This document shows, in pieces, positions 17,823-25,742 of a DNA stretch of 64,000 bases (the first letter of the stretch is position 1; every line of letters starts with the position of its first letter). The notes beneath the pieces are model-generated. The model was not told the origin of the DNA, did not search any database, and worked only from the letters and a program-made list of their open reading frames with translations. Made by a program: the position numbers and the translations under genes. Origin of the DNA: PNNG01 sp046291695 (GTDB lineage: Bacteria > Bacteroidota > Bacteroidia > UBA7662); the NCBI GenBank assembly GCA_046291695.1, contig JBKBSO010000010.1, forward strand, positions 73,535-137,534. The letters run 5' to 3'.

Positions 17823-18581
17823 TTACCAGCGACCACTGGCGCCTCCACCTCCTGAAAGCCCGCCGCCAAATCCCCCAAAGCCGCCCATGCCACCGCCAAA
17901 ACCACCCCCAAATCCCGACGAACGACCACCGCCCATAGGAAAAAAGAAGGGAGGCTGGTAACTGGTGCGGCCCTTGCCGGTAAAGTCATGCCCACCCCCA
18001 TTACGCGAACTGATGATGATGATGATGAGAATGATGAACAGGATAAATAGCACCAAGCCATTGCCTACTCCTTTTTGACCGTTTTTAGCATCGGCCTGCC
18101 AGCTTCCTTCCAAAAGTTGAATCAGTCTGCGGCTGGCATCATGGAGCCCACCGGCATAATCACCTTGCCTGAATTTGGGCAGCATGAGCTGTTCGATGAT
18201 GCGCTTCGATTGGGCATCGGTAACCCGTTCTTCGAGCCCATAGCCTACTTCTATGCGTACCTCGCGTTCGGCCATGGCCAGCACCATTAACAAACCGTTG
18301 TTCTTGCCTTTCTGCCCAATGCCCCACTGCTCATACATCCGGTTGGCGTAATCGGCAATCTCCTCACCTTCCAGCGCAGGCACGATGGCTATGCTGATTT
18401 GGGTAGAGGTGCTGTCGTTGTAAGCCACCAACATGGCTTCCAGCTTATTGAGCTCTATCCGGTTGAGGATGCCGGCAAAGTCGTTTACCAGGCGCGCCGG
18501 CTGCATGGGCGCCGGAATATTGCTGGCCTGCAAACCTATGGCCAACAGCAAAAGGGTGATTTTAGCCAAAAGAAATTTCAT
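17823..18581 (-). CDS. TPM-domain membrane protein (YgcG-like)
   Basis: 252 residues. Order: signal peptide ending QASN; TPM domain (about 30-155: LVNDFAGILNRIELNKLEAMLVAYND, IAIVPALEGEEIADYANRMYEQWGIG, EVRIEVGYGLE); one transmembrane helix (about 176-193); and a glycine-rich tail full of GGG/FGG units. This is the form of YgcG-type proteins, thought to act at the membrane, some with phosphatase activity. It overlaps the next upstream TPM gene by 20 bp and belongs to a LemA-TPM-TPM operon. Confidence 0.88.
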   Translation of the reverse strand: MKFLLAKITLLLLAIGLQASNIPAPMQPARLVNDFAGILNRIELNKLEAMLVAYNDSTSTQISIAIVPALEGEEIADYANRMYEQWGIGQKGKNNGLLMVLAMAEREVRIEVGYGLEERVTDAQSKRIIEQLMLPKFRQGDYAGGLHDASRRLIQLLEGSWQADAKNGQKGVGNGLVLFILFIILIIIIISSRNGGGHDFTGKGRTSYQPPFFFPMGGGRSSGFGGGFGGGMGGFGGFGGGLSGGGGASGRW

Positions 18582-19005
18582 CGGATAGTTCGTTTTGGTC
18601 GTTATCGCCCTGATTTGGAAAATGTTCTACTAGTTTTTCGCCTACCTGACAAATAGCGGCTACCAGTCCGCCGGCATAATCGCCACGCTTAAAATGTTCG
18701 GTCATCAGGGCAATTTCGGCTTCCCAAAAGTTCTGACCTACCGCAGCATCAATGCCTTCGTCGCCATAAATAGCCAATACATGGTCTTTCACCGCTACAT
18801 ACAGCAGTACCCCATTGCGGGCAATGGTAGCCCGCATGCCCATTTTGTTGAATAAATAAGCAGCGCGCTCCAGGGCTTTTCCACGGCTGTAATCCTCGAG
18901 ATGCACTCGTATTTCGCCTGAGCTGACTTTTTCGGCCTGCTGGATGGCTTGAACGATGGCGGCTTGCCCGGCTTTATCGATTAGTTTATTGGCCGATTCG
19001 CTCAA
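18562..19005 (-). CDS. TPM-domain protein, soluble
   Basis: 147 residues: a TPM domain without signal peptide or membrane segment (AIQQAEKVSSGEIRVHLEDY, VLLYVAVKDHVLAIYGDEGID, GDYAGGLVAAICQVGEKLVEHFP). It overlaps LemA at its start (4 bp) and the longer TPM protein at its end. The three genes form a conserved Bacteroidota block. Confidence 0.85.
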   Translation of the reverse strand: MSESANKLIDKAGQAAIVQAIQQAEKVSSGEIRVHLEDYSRGKALERAAYLFNKMGMRATIARNGVLLYVAVKDHVLAIYGDEGIDAAVGQNFWEAEIALMTEHFKRGDYAGGLVAAICQVGEKLVEHFPNQGDNDQNELSDEISFG

Positions 19006-19580
19006 AACGCAACTTTTGGGGCATTTTCCGTCCCGGCTTCTGCCTGGAAATAGCCTTTTTTCTCAAAATTGAACATGCCTGCAATGAGGTTATTCGGAAA
19101 TTTACGGATGTAGCTGTTGTAGTCTTGCACCATTTCATTAAAGCGTCGACGCTCTACGCTGATGCGATTTTCAGTGCCTTCGAGCTGCGACTGTAGCTCC
19201 AGGAAGTTTTGGTTTGCTTTCAGGTCGGGGTACTTTTCAACCACCACCAATAAACGCGAAAGAGCGCCACTGAGCTGCTGTTGATTGGCTTGGAATTGCT
19301 GGATGCTGGCTTCGTCGAGTTTAGAGGCATCTACATTCATACTGGTGGCCTTGCTCCGGGCTTCTACCACCTGAGTGAGGGTTTCCTGCTCAAAATCGGC
19401 ATAGCCTTTTACGGTGCTTACCAGGTTGGGGATGAGGTCGGCACGACGCTGATAGGCTGTTTCAACATTGGCCCACTGCGAACTTACGGCTTCATCTTTA
19501 CTCACCATGGAGTTGTAACCGCAGCTGTTAAGGAAAAGCAAAAGGAGACCAAGCAGACTTAAACGAGTGATTTTTTTCAT
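19002..19580 (-). CDS. lemA: LemA family lipoprotein
   Basis: 192 residues with a lipobox (LFLNSC, Cys about 20). LemA hallmarks: YNSMVSKDEAVSSQWANVETAYQRRADLIPNLVSTVKGYA, given here by its parts VSKDEAV, WANV, YQRR and LIPNLV, then the second helix with KYPDLKAN, and RRRFNEMVQDYNSYIRKFP. LemA proteins are helical membrane-attached proteins of uncertain function. First gene of the LemA-TPM-TPM operon. Confidence 0.92.
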   Translation of the reverse strand: MKKITRLSLLGLLLLFLNSCGYNSMVSKDEAVSSQWANVETAYQRRADLIPNLVSTVKGYADFEQETLTQVVEARSKATSMNVDASKLDEASIQQFQANQQQLSGALSRLLVVVEKYPDLKANQNFLELQSQLEGTENRISVERRRFNEMVQDYNSYIRKFPNNLIAGMFNFEKKGYFQAEAGTENAPKVAF

Positions 19581-19650
19581 GGAGGGTTGATTTGATGGCT
19601 AAATTATCAAAAAAGCCGATTACCTAGCCAAATGTGCCGAGAAAATAACG

Positions 19651-19810
19651 GGAGTACTCGCTGACGCTCGCTGGGGAACGCTCGCTGTTGCTCGCTGGGG
19701 AGTACTCGCTTCGCTCGCTGGCGCTCGCTGGGGAACGCTCGCTGTGCTCGCTGGGGAACGCTCGCTGGCGCTCGCTGGGGAACGCTCGCTGGCGCTCGTG
19801 GGGAGTACTG
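19651..19810. repeat. CTCGCTGGGGA-type tandem repeats
   Basis: About 160 bp of imperfect tandem repeats built from CGCTCGCTG and CTCGCTGGGGA(A/G) units, between divergent lemA and the flavin reductase gene. The same sequence motif, in reverse complement, occurs at about 2640-2700. It is translated in one minus-strand frame into a S/R/E-rich low-complexity product that is not a real protein. The region 19811-19935 shows nothing else. Confidence 0.7.
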
Positions 19811-19935
19811 GCTGGTAAACGCCAGGTTTGGGTGGCGAAAACGCTATTTAACTTTTGAACAATTAGCTCCCACTTTGAGTTACAGACAGCAAGCAATTCG
19901 GACAGAATGATATCAGATAAAAACGTCTTTTTTGT

Positions 19936-19943
19936 TAACTTTG
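19936..19943 (+). promoter_or_regulatory. -7 box of the FNR-ferredoxin operon
   Basis: TAACTTTG, a perfect TAnnTTTG box, 17 bp before the reductase ATG. Confidence 0.6.
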
Positions 19944-19960
19944 CGGCTTGAAAATTAAGG

Positions 19961-20965
19961 ATGATTCAAACAGATATTTGCATCATAGGTGCTGGTCCGG
20001 TTGGCTTGTTTTCTGTATTTGAAGCAGGATTGCTGAAGATGCGTTGCCACTTGGTAGATGCACTGCCGCAAGTGGGCGGTCAGTTGTCGGAAATTTATCC
20101 GAAGAAACCCATTTATGATATTCCGGGCTACCCCAGCATATTGGCCGGTGAGCTGGTAGATAACCTCATGGATCAGATCGCTCCTTTTAAGCCGGGCTTT
20201 ACCCTGGGCGAAAGGGTAGAGGCCCTCGATCGGCAGGCCGACAATAGTTTTGTGGTGCGCACCAACCTGGGTACCGAAATCAGTTGTAAAGCCGTGGTGA
20301 TTGCGGCGGGATTGGGTTGTTTTGAACCCCGTAAGCCCGAATTGCCGGGTATCGACCAATTCGAGCAAAAAGGTGTGGCTTACATGATCCTCGATCCCGA
20401 AAAATTCCGTAACAAAAAAGTAGTGCTGGCGGGTGGGGGCGATTCGGCCCTCGATTGGACCATCTTTTTGGCCAACCTGGCTGCTGAACTTACCTTGGTA
20501 CACCGGAACGAAAGTTTCAGAGGGGCGGTGGATTCGGCCGAAAAGGTAGCCAAACTGGCAGCAGAAGGCAAAATCCGACTGCTGTTGAGCTCGCAACTTA
20601 CTGCCGTACATGGCAACGGCAGCCTCCAAAGTGTGCATGTAACCGATAAGGCCGGTCAAACCAATGTGCTTGAGGCCGACTACCTGATTCCTTTATTCGG
20701 TCTAAGTCCAAAGCTGGGCCCCATCGAAAATTGGGGATTAAATCTCGACAAGAACGCCATCGAGGTCAATGTACACGATTACAGCACCAATGTACCGGGC
20801 ATCTATGCCATTGGCGACATCAATACATATCCGGGCAAGCTCAAGCTTATTTTGTGCGGGTTTCACGAAGCGGCCCTCATGGCCCAGAGCGCCTTTAAAT
20901 TGGTGTATCCCAATCAGAAATTGAGCTTTAAATACACCACCGTAAACGGTATTCCCACCTTCTGA
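19961..20965 (+). CDS. NAD(P)/FAD-dependent ferredoxin reductase, TrxR-like
   Basis: 334 residues. FAD Rossmann motif GAGPVGLFSVFEAG at the start; the PQVGGQLSEIYPKK segment; NAD(P) motif GGGDSALDW (about 153-161); and YAIGDINTYPGKLKLI near the C-terminus. There is no CxxC between the domains, which separates it from thioredoxin reductase and fits the TrxR-like ferredoxin-NADP reductase class. It overlaps by one base with the next gene, a 2Fe-2S ferredoxin, its likely partner. Confidence 0.9.
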   Translation: MIQTDICIIGAGPVGLFSVFEAGLLKMRCHLVDALPQVGGQLSEIYPKKPIYDIPGYPSILAGELVDNLMDQIAPFKPGFTLGERVEALDRQADNSFVVRTNLGTEISCKAVVIAAGLGCFEPRKPELPGIDQFEQKGVAYMILDPEKFRNKKVVLAGGGDSALDWTIFLANLAAELTLVHRNESFRGAVDSAEKVAKLAAEGKIRLLLSSQLTAVHGNGSLQSVHVTDKAGQTNVLEADYLIPLFGLSPKLGPIENWGLNLDKNAIEVNVHDYSTNVPGIYAIGDINTYPGKLKLILCGFHEAALMAQSAFKLVYPNQKLSFKYTTVNGIPTF

Positions 20966-21285
20966 TGAATGACATTACCATCTATATAGAAAACGAATCC
21001 GGCGAACGGCAGGCACATCTGTTGCCCACCGATATGGGCCTGAGTTTGATGGAAGCGCTTAAGGGCAGCGATTATCCGATTTTGGCTACTTGCGGCGGGA
21101 TGGCTTTGTGCGCTACATGCCACATAGCGCTGCTCGAGGGTGAAGCCAATCCGCCTTCCGACGATGAGCTCGATATGCTCGATACCCTGCTGAATGCCGA
21201 AACCAACAGCCGGTTGAGCTGTCAAATTCGGTTGAGCGAACTTAGCAATGGGGCGGTGATTCGCCTGTTGGGGGAAAGTAATTGA
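20965..21285 (+). CDS. 2Fe-2S ferredoxin
   Basis: 106 residues. Adrenodoxin-type cluster ligands are seen in TCGGMALCATCH (C-x5-C-x2-C) with the fourth Cys in SRLSCQI. EDDELDMLD-like acidic helix is present (SDDELDMLDTL), the usual reductase docking surface. The gene starts inside the stop of the reductase (TGATG), so the two products should be made together as an electron transfer pair. Confidence 0.92.
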   Translation: MNDITIYIENESGERQAHLLPTDMGLSLMEALKGSDYPILATCGGMALCATCHIALLEGEANPPSDDELDMLDTLLNAETNSRLSCQIRLSELSNGAVIRLLGESN

Positions 21286-21286
21286 G

Positions 21287-21700
21287 ATGGGGCGCTTGCT
21301 GGCAATTGATTATGGCAGTAAGCGGGTTGGCCTGGCAGTAACCGACCCCATGAAGATGTTTGCCACGGCCCTAACCACGGTACACAGCAAAGACCTCATC
21401 GCCTACCTCAAAGCTTATCACCAAAAAGAAGGTATTGAAGCCTTTGTGCTGGGCGAACCCCGCACGGTGCGTAACCTGCCTTCGGAAACGGCAAGACAGA
21501 TTGATGAGTTTGCCGTACATTTGCGTCGTACTTTTCCGGAAATCGCGGTGCATCGGGTGGATGAGCGATTTACCTCGCGCATTGCCTTACAAGCCATTTC
21601 GCAAAGTACATTAAAGAAAAAACAACGACAGGATAAGGAACTCGTTGACCAGATCAGCGCTGTACTCATCTTGCAAACTTATCTCGAACAACAATCATGA
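21287..21700 (+). CDS. ruvX: Holliday junction resolvase-like RuvX/YqgF
   Basis: 137 residues; RNase H-like fold. Seen: LAIDYGSKRVGLAVTDP at the start, FVLGEPRTVRN in the middle, VDERFTS and the C-terminal KEL-VDQISAVLILQ. In other bacteria YqgF/RuvX matures 16S rRNA or resolves junctions. It starts one base after the ferredoxin stop. Confidence 0.93.
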   Translation: MGRLLAIDYGSKRVGLAVTDPMKMFATALTTVHSKDLIAYLKAYHQKEGIEAFVLGEPRTVRNLPSETARQIDEFAVHLRRTFPEIAVHRVDERFTSRIALQAISQSTLKKKQRQDKELVDQISAVLILQTYLEQQS

Positions 21701-22260
21701 TTTTACCCATCGTAGCTTACGGCGATCCTGTACTCACTACCAAGGCCACCAATATCAGTGCCGATTACCCGCAACTAAAGGAGCTGATTGCCAATATGTT
21801 TGAAACCATGTACGAAGCCAATGGGGTTGGCTTGGCTGCACCCCAAATTGGTTTGTCCATCCGTTTGTTTGTGATTGATGCCTCGGCATACGACGAAGAG
21901 CAGTTTAAAGAAGAAAAGCGGGTCTTTATCAATGCCGAAATTTTGGAGTTTATCGGAGATGAGTGGGCCTTTAATGAAGGCTGCTTAAGCATACCCGAAG
22001 TGCGTGGGGACGTGTTCAGGCCCGAAGGGATTCGCATCCGCTATTTCGACGAAAACTTCCAGGAGCACATTGCCGAATTCGATGATATGCCGTCGCGCAT
22101 CATTCAACACGAATACGATCATATCGAGGGCAAGCTGTTTACCGAAAAGCTGGCGCCTCTACGCCGGCGGTTGGTGCAGAAAAAGCTCGACCAAATCAAA
22201 CAAGGGATTGTGCAGGTTGGCTATAAAATGCGGTTCCCCAGAGCAAGTCGTAAAAAATAA
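21697..22260 (+). CDS. def: peptide deformylase
   Basis: 187 residues. Removes the formyl group from new proteins. All three motifs are seen: GVGLAAPQIG, EGCLSIPEVRG (Cys ligand) and IIQHEYDHIEG (HExxH ligands). It overlaps ruvX by 4 bp. Last gene of a four-gene run with reductase, ferredoxin and ruvX. Confidence 0.96.
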   Translation: MILPIVAYGDPVLTTKATNISADYPQLKELIANMFETMYEANGVGLAAPQIGLSIRLFVIDASAYDEEQFKEEKRVFINAEILEFIGDEWAFNEGCLSIPEVRGDVFRPEGIRIRYFDENFQEHIAEFDDMPSRIIQHEYDHIEGKLFTEKLAPLRRRLVQKKLDQIKQGIVQVGYKMRFPRASRKK

Positions 22261-22280
22261 ACGAAAATTTTAGACGCTTT

Positions 22281-23027
22281 TTAGCGCATCGAGGCAATGC
22301 GCACCCCGAAATTTACCTGGCTGAATTGCTGAAAATGAGTCCATTCGCTTTGCCCACTTCCTTTGCTCAAATACACGAATTGGTACATGCAAAAGAAATT
22401 CAAACTTGAGGATTTTCGGAAAGGCTGAAGCTCGATGCCCGATTCAACGATGCTTTGCCAGCGATTGCCGGCAATATCAAGCGCTGCGGTATGTTTTTTA
22501 TTTCCAAGGCTAAAAATGCTTCCTCGGTGAAAAAGAGGGCCGCTTTGCGCACCCCCAACAATCCATAATAAACTTCCGACCGGAACACGGGTGCTGAGCC
22601 CGGGTGAAAAGCTTAGGCCACTGATGGTAGTTCCGGTAATGGTGCCCATCAGCAGGCCTGGACGAACCGAAGACGCACCTTCAGCATCGTTGTTTACGTA
22701 AATGTCTTGGGTACGCACCTCTGCTTCCCAATCGCTCAATGCTGCATGCCAGTTAATGCTAAGCCAATCGTTGATGGCGTAATGGCGGCCTATATTTAAA
22801 GATGATTGCCTTTTCGCATGGATTTGCCGGGTTTTGTAGTAATTCCCGCTAACTGGATGAGCTCGCAGGAAGGCGGTGGTGGTTGGCCCCTCGCTATTTG
22901 TAGCCTGCCCTATTGAAGCGCTGAAGCTCCAACTTTTTTCAATCTTAGGTACCCCAAAAGAAGACTGTGCATGTGATGCACTTGCTGTTAACAGACAAAT
23001 GATAGCGGTAAAAAGCTTGATTTTCAT
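22281..23027 (-). CDS. outer-membrane-type protein, unknown
   Basis: 248 residues with signal peptide (MKIKLFTAIICLLTASASHAQ). The mature protein has alternating polar/aromatic strands (SLNIGRHYAINDWLSINWHAALSDWEAEV; GLSFSPGLSTRVPVGSLLWIVGGAQ given as separate parts) and a C-terminal strand ending near VRIASMR, consistent with a small beta barrel. No family recognised. Confidence 0.65.
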   Translation of the reverse strand: MKIKLFTAIICLLTASASHAQSSFGVPKIEKSWSFSASIGQATNSEGPTTTAFLRAHPVSGNYYKTRQIHAKRQSSLNIGRHYAINDWLSINWHAALSDWEAEVRTQDIYVNNDAEGASSVRPGLLMGTITGTTISGLSFSPGLSTRVPVGSLLWIVGGAQSGPLFHRGSIFSLGNKKHTAALDIAGNRWQSIVESGIELQPFRKSSSLNFFCMYQFVYLSKGSGQSEWTHFQQFSQVNFGVRIASMR

Positions 23028-23187
23028 GGATTAGCCTTAATGTGCACCTAATGTAATGCTTATTTGTGATTCCAGTGTTAAGTCTCGCTGCCTTTTTTCT
23101 TCGGCCGCAGTTTTGATGCTACGGCTTCCCGGAAAGATTTTTTAAGAAGTACACAGAAAAGCTTTCCGCTTTTCATTCTTATCCTGC

Positions 23188-23195
23188 TATATTTG
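23188..23195 (+). promoter_or_regulatory. -7 box of tRNA-Met
   Basis: TATATTTG, a perfect TAnnTTTG box, ends 11 bp before the tRNA 5' end. Confidence 0.65.
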
Positions 23196-23206
23196 CATCC
23201 CGAAAC

Positions 23207-23280
23207 GGCGAGGTAGCTCAGTTGGTTAGAGCGCAGGATTCATAACCCTGAGGTCACGAGTTCAATTCTCGTCCTCGCTA
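23207..23280 (+). tRNA. tRNA-Met (CAU)
   Basis: 74-nt cloverleaf: acceptor arm GGCGAGG/CCTCGCT (first pair G-U), D arm with AGCTCAGTTGGTTAGAGC, anticodon loop ATTCATAAC with CAT, T arm with GAGTTCAATTCTC, discriminator A, no encoded CCA. CAU could also be an initiator or tRNA-Ile2; the first pair is G-U rather than the initiator's C-A mismatch, so elongator Met is preferred. Its downstream side holds a foreign-looking Fic gene. Confidence 0.93.
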
Positions 23281-23288
23281 CAAAGAGA

Positions 23289-23316
23289 AAAGTCGTCAGC
23301 AATGACGACTTTTTTT
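23289..23316 (+). terminator. terminator after tRNA-Met
   Basis: Seven-bp stem AGTCGTC/GACGACT with AGCAAT loop, followed by six T. Confidence 0.88.
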
Positions 23317-23489
23317 GTTATACCACTTTCGCTAATCCCCGTAAGCAAAGGAAGTAGAGATGAAGGTCAAAAACTGGGAGCTAGGTCAATAATTTAGTAC
23401 TTCTAAAAAGGAAGAGCGCGCAATGGTCTGAGCTTTGCTTAGTAAAACCCCCAAAAGGGTGTCTGAAACGAACTAAACGATAGCTGTTT

Positions 23490-24569
23490 TTATTTTTTTT
23501 CGACGCTCACTCTAAAATATTCACCAACTGCGAATTTGAATTGTTCAATAAAAATTCGCTTAAATGCACTTAGGTTATTTTGCTCATAGAATATCAGCAT
23601 TGCCTTTTTATAATCAGCAGCTTCGACGGTTCTGAATGAAATTGGGCAATAATGATGCGTAATTAAAATGCCATTTGCTACAATTCTGGCAACCCTTTTG
23701 TTTCCATCCATAAAGGCTTGAATATAGCTTAGCAAGACCAGCACCAGCAATGCCTTTTCAAACACATTTTTTTTACTGTTGATTAGGCTGCAAGCATCCT
23801 GTAAGGAATCTCTTATTTGATGCTCATTATCTAATGGTATGTAATCCGTTCCACCGATGCGCACTAATTCCTTACGCAAATTTCGTTGCACATCAAGTTT
23901 CTCAACGAGCATGCTATGTATATCCTCAATGTCTCGAATTTTCAGCGCTTCAAAAAACCCGGGATTTTGCAATAAAAAATCAATAGCTTTTTTATGGTTC
24001 AAGAGCATGATTGCTTCTTCGACCGTTTTGCCTTTTGCCGTTTGTTGTTCCTTCAAAAGTCTTTCCGTATCTAGCAAACTATAGGTGTTACCTTCAATTT
24101 GAGAAGATTTCCATGTTAAATCGACAGATAATCGCTCCAGCTCCATTTGATATACGGCCGGTGATAGTTTACTAATATTTTCTTCATATTGTTTTTGCAA
24201 ACTTTGTAATACTTCCATTTCGGTATCCGTAAATAATCGAACCCCTGCTATTGATTCCATGAAATCAAAATTGAAACGGTTTTTGATTTTCCTGTTTTCA
24301 GAGCTGAAATATTCATCCATATCAATTGGATAGATAAACAGGTATTCAGGCGTTAAGGAGTATTTTAATCCTTTTCCTTTACCAGAACTCGTAACAAGAT
24401 TCATTTTTACGAATTCACCACCAAGTCGTCTTTTCACCGTACTGAGCGACATGGAGAAATTTGGGTCCAAGTTCACCAGTCCTGCATGTATTTCAGGCGC
24501 TGAGATTTTGGGATTATCTTTCAAATAGGTCAGTATCATCTTTTCCGCGCTGTTCATCTTGTTAATCAT
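23490..24569 (-). CDS. Fic family protein with altered catalytic His
   Basis: 359 residues. N-terminal winged-helix domain (about 5-75, with AEKMILTYLKDNPKISAPEI and TVKRRLGG); an autoinhibitory motif SSQIEG (155-160), matching S/T-x3-E-G/N; and a Fic core whose active-site loop reads QAFMDGNKRVAR (284-295). The usual motif is HxFxDGNxRxxR, so the catalytic His is Gln here (codon CAA). Fic proteins normally AMPylate partner proteins; this one may be inactive, altered or regulatory. It is A+T-rich, lies next to a tRNA, and has repeated boxes directly before its start. The start at 24569 adjoins those boxes; ATG at 24557 is an alternative. Confidence 0.85.
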   Translation of the reverse strand: MINKMNSAEKMILTYLKDNPKISAPEIHAGLVNLDPNFSMSLSTVKRRLGGEFVKMNLVTSSGKGKGLKYSLTPEYLFIYPIDMDEYFSSENRKIKNRFNFDFMESIAGVRLFTDTEMEVLQSLQKQYEENISKLSPAVYQMELERLSVDLTWKSSQIEGNTYSLLDTERLLKEQQTAKGKTVEEAIMLLNHKKAIDFLLQNPGFFEALKIRDIEDIHSMLVEKLDVQRNLRKELVRIGGTDYIPLDNEHQIRDSLQDACSLINSKKNVFEKALLVLVLLSYIQAFMDGNKRVARIVANGILITHHYCPISFRTVEAADYKKAMLIFYEQNNLSAFKRIFIEQFKFAVGEYFRVSVEKK

Positions 24570-24686
24570 TTATCGGTCAAATTGATGTGTTTTTTCGGTC
24601 AAATGTAAGCATTTAATGATAAATAACACCAATGCATGACCGTTATTGTTCTTATCGGTCATTTTGGTTTGTTTTTTCGGTCAAAT
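24570..24686. promoter_or_regulatory. duplicated CGGTCAAAT box pairs upstream of fic
   Basis: Two 35-bp direct repeats (24570-24604 and 24652-24686, 31/35 identical) each carry two CGGTCA(A/T)(A/T)T boxes exactly 22 bp apart (24574, 24596; 24656, 24678). One inverted box, ATGACCG, lies at 24636-24642 and pairs with CGGTCAT at 24656-24662. The first repeat ends at the fic start codon. This looks like an operator array bound on one DNA face, perhaps by the protein's own winged-helix domain (inference). Confidence 0.6.
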
Positions 24687-24983
24687 TAAACCTAAATTGA
24701 CTGCTAAATGGCATTCGGTTGAACGGAATAACGCTAAGTCCTTTTCGTTCACAGTAAATGGTTCGAAGCATTTAAATAACCACCATTCAACCACCAGCTC
24801 ATTCCCTCGTTGTAACTAAGAAATTTGCGGTATCCTCGCTTCAAAAAGGTGGACTCAGACCGTTCTTTTTGCCATCTCAAGCACAGATTTACTTGGCCAG
24901 TAGGAACTAATGGGCGCTTGTAGCAGGTGAAATGCTTCAAAGCCGAATTTACTTACTAACTTACAAGAAACTAAACTATACCC
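24687..24983. other. gene-free stretch before DoxX pair
   Basis: About 300 bp without a supportable gene. A 63-codon minus-strand frame at 24749-24940 has no protein character. No terminator or RNA seen. Confidence 0.45.
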
Positions 24984-25319
24984 ATGGAAAATTACAACAC
25001 CTTAGTACAAATGGCCATCGCCATATCAGTTGCTTATGTATGGATTTTTAGATTCCATAACGTAGAAAAGGAGTTTAACCAGTTTGGATTGAGTGTTACG
25101 GTGCGGAGCTTTGTCGGCGCCGCTAAAACCGCTTTGGCAACTTTGCTTTTAGTGGGCATTTGGTACCCTGAATTTATTATGATTCCCGCAGCGCTCATGG
25201 GCTTTTTTATGGTGTCGGCGCAATATTTTCACTTCAAGGCCAAAAATCCTTTTCAACAACGTTTGCCTTCGCTCATCCTTTTGCTTCTATGTTTGTTCTT
25301 AGTAGGAACAGCACTTTAG
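24984..25319 (+). CDS. DoxX-like membrane protein 1
   Basis: 111 residues with about four transmembrane helices (MAIAISVAYVWIF; AALMGFFMVSAQYF; SLILLLLCLFLVGTAL, with one between). The phrase RFHNVEKEFNQFGLS...FVGAAKTALATLLLVG is of the DoxX-like type. Function unknown; some relatives act with thiol or quinone redox partners. It is the first of a tandem pair that share size and layout, 10 bp apart. Confidence 0.7.
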   Translation: MENYNTLVQMAIAISVAYVWIFRFHNVEKEFNQFGLSVTVRSFVGAAKTALATLLLVGIWYPEFIMIPAALMGFFMVSAQYFHFKAKNPFQQRLPSLILLLLCLFLVGTAL

Positions 25320-25329
25320 CAACTTCAAC

Positions 25330-25665
25330 ATGACCATCAACACTTTTTTGGCGTTCCTGTCAAGCGGAGCATTCTTTATCTATGGTATTTCTTACTTCGT
25401 AACGCCGCATATGAAGGAGGAATTTAAACGGTTTGGCTTAGAAAAGCTCGGCTTGATGACCATTATTTTGGAGTTTGCGGGGGCGGCGGGGCTTTTGGTG
25501 GGACTGATCTTCAATCCTTTGCTTATTTTTTCGTCTATGGGTTTGGCCTTGTTGATGTTTGCGGCTTTGGTGGTGCGGGTGCAGCGCAGAGACAGCTTAT
25601 GGATTTCGTTGCCAGCCCTGTTTTTAATGTTTTTGAATGCCTACATCTGCTGGGCGGCTATTTAA
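25330..25665 (+). CDS. DoxX-like membrane protein 2
   Basis: 111 residues and four hydrophobic helices: FLAFLSSGAFFIYGISYFV, then the loop TPHMKEEFKRFGLEKLG, then IILEFAGAAGLLVGLIFNPL, then a helix and ALFLMFLNAYICWAA. Loop spacing and the EFKRFGL/EFNQFGL motif match its upstream neighbour, so the two are paralogues, probably from an old duplication, and may form a heteromer. Confidence 0.72.
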   Translation: MTINTFLAFLSSGAFFIYGISYFVTPHMKEEFKRFGLEKLGLMTIILEFAGAAGLLVGLIFNPLLIFSSMGLALLMFAALVVRVQRRDSLWISLPALFLMFLNAYICWAAI

Positions 25666-25742
25666 GAACGCGCATTTGGGTGTTTGTTGGCCTCGTTTTT
25701 TTCTGGTAAGGCAGGGCTTGGTGCAGACCGATACTTTGCCGG

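Noticed and set aside
23207..24569. Fic gene as part of a tRNA-integrated island with att sites
   Set aside because: No copy of the tRNA 3' end is seen downstream, and there is no integrase.
24749..24940. 63-codon minus-strand frame before the DoxX pair
   Set aside because: No protein-like composition, no start context, no family.
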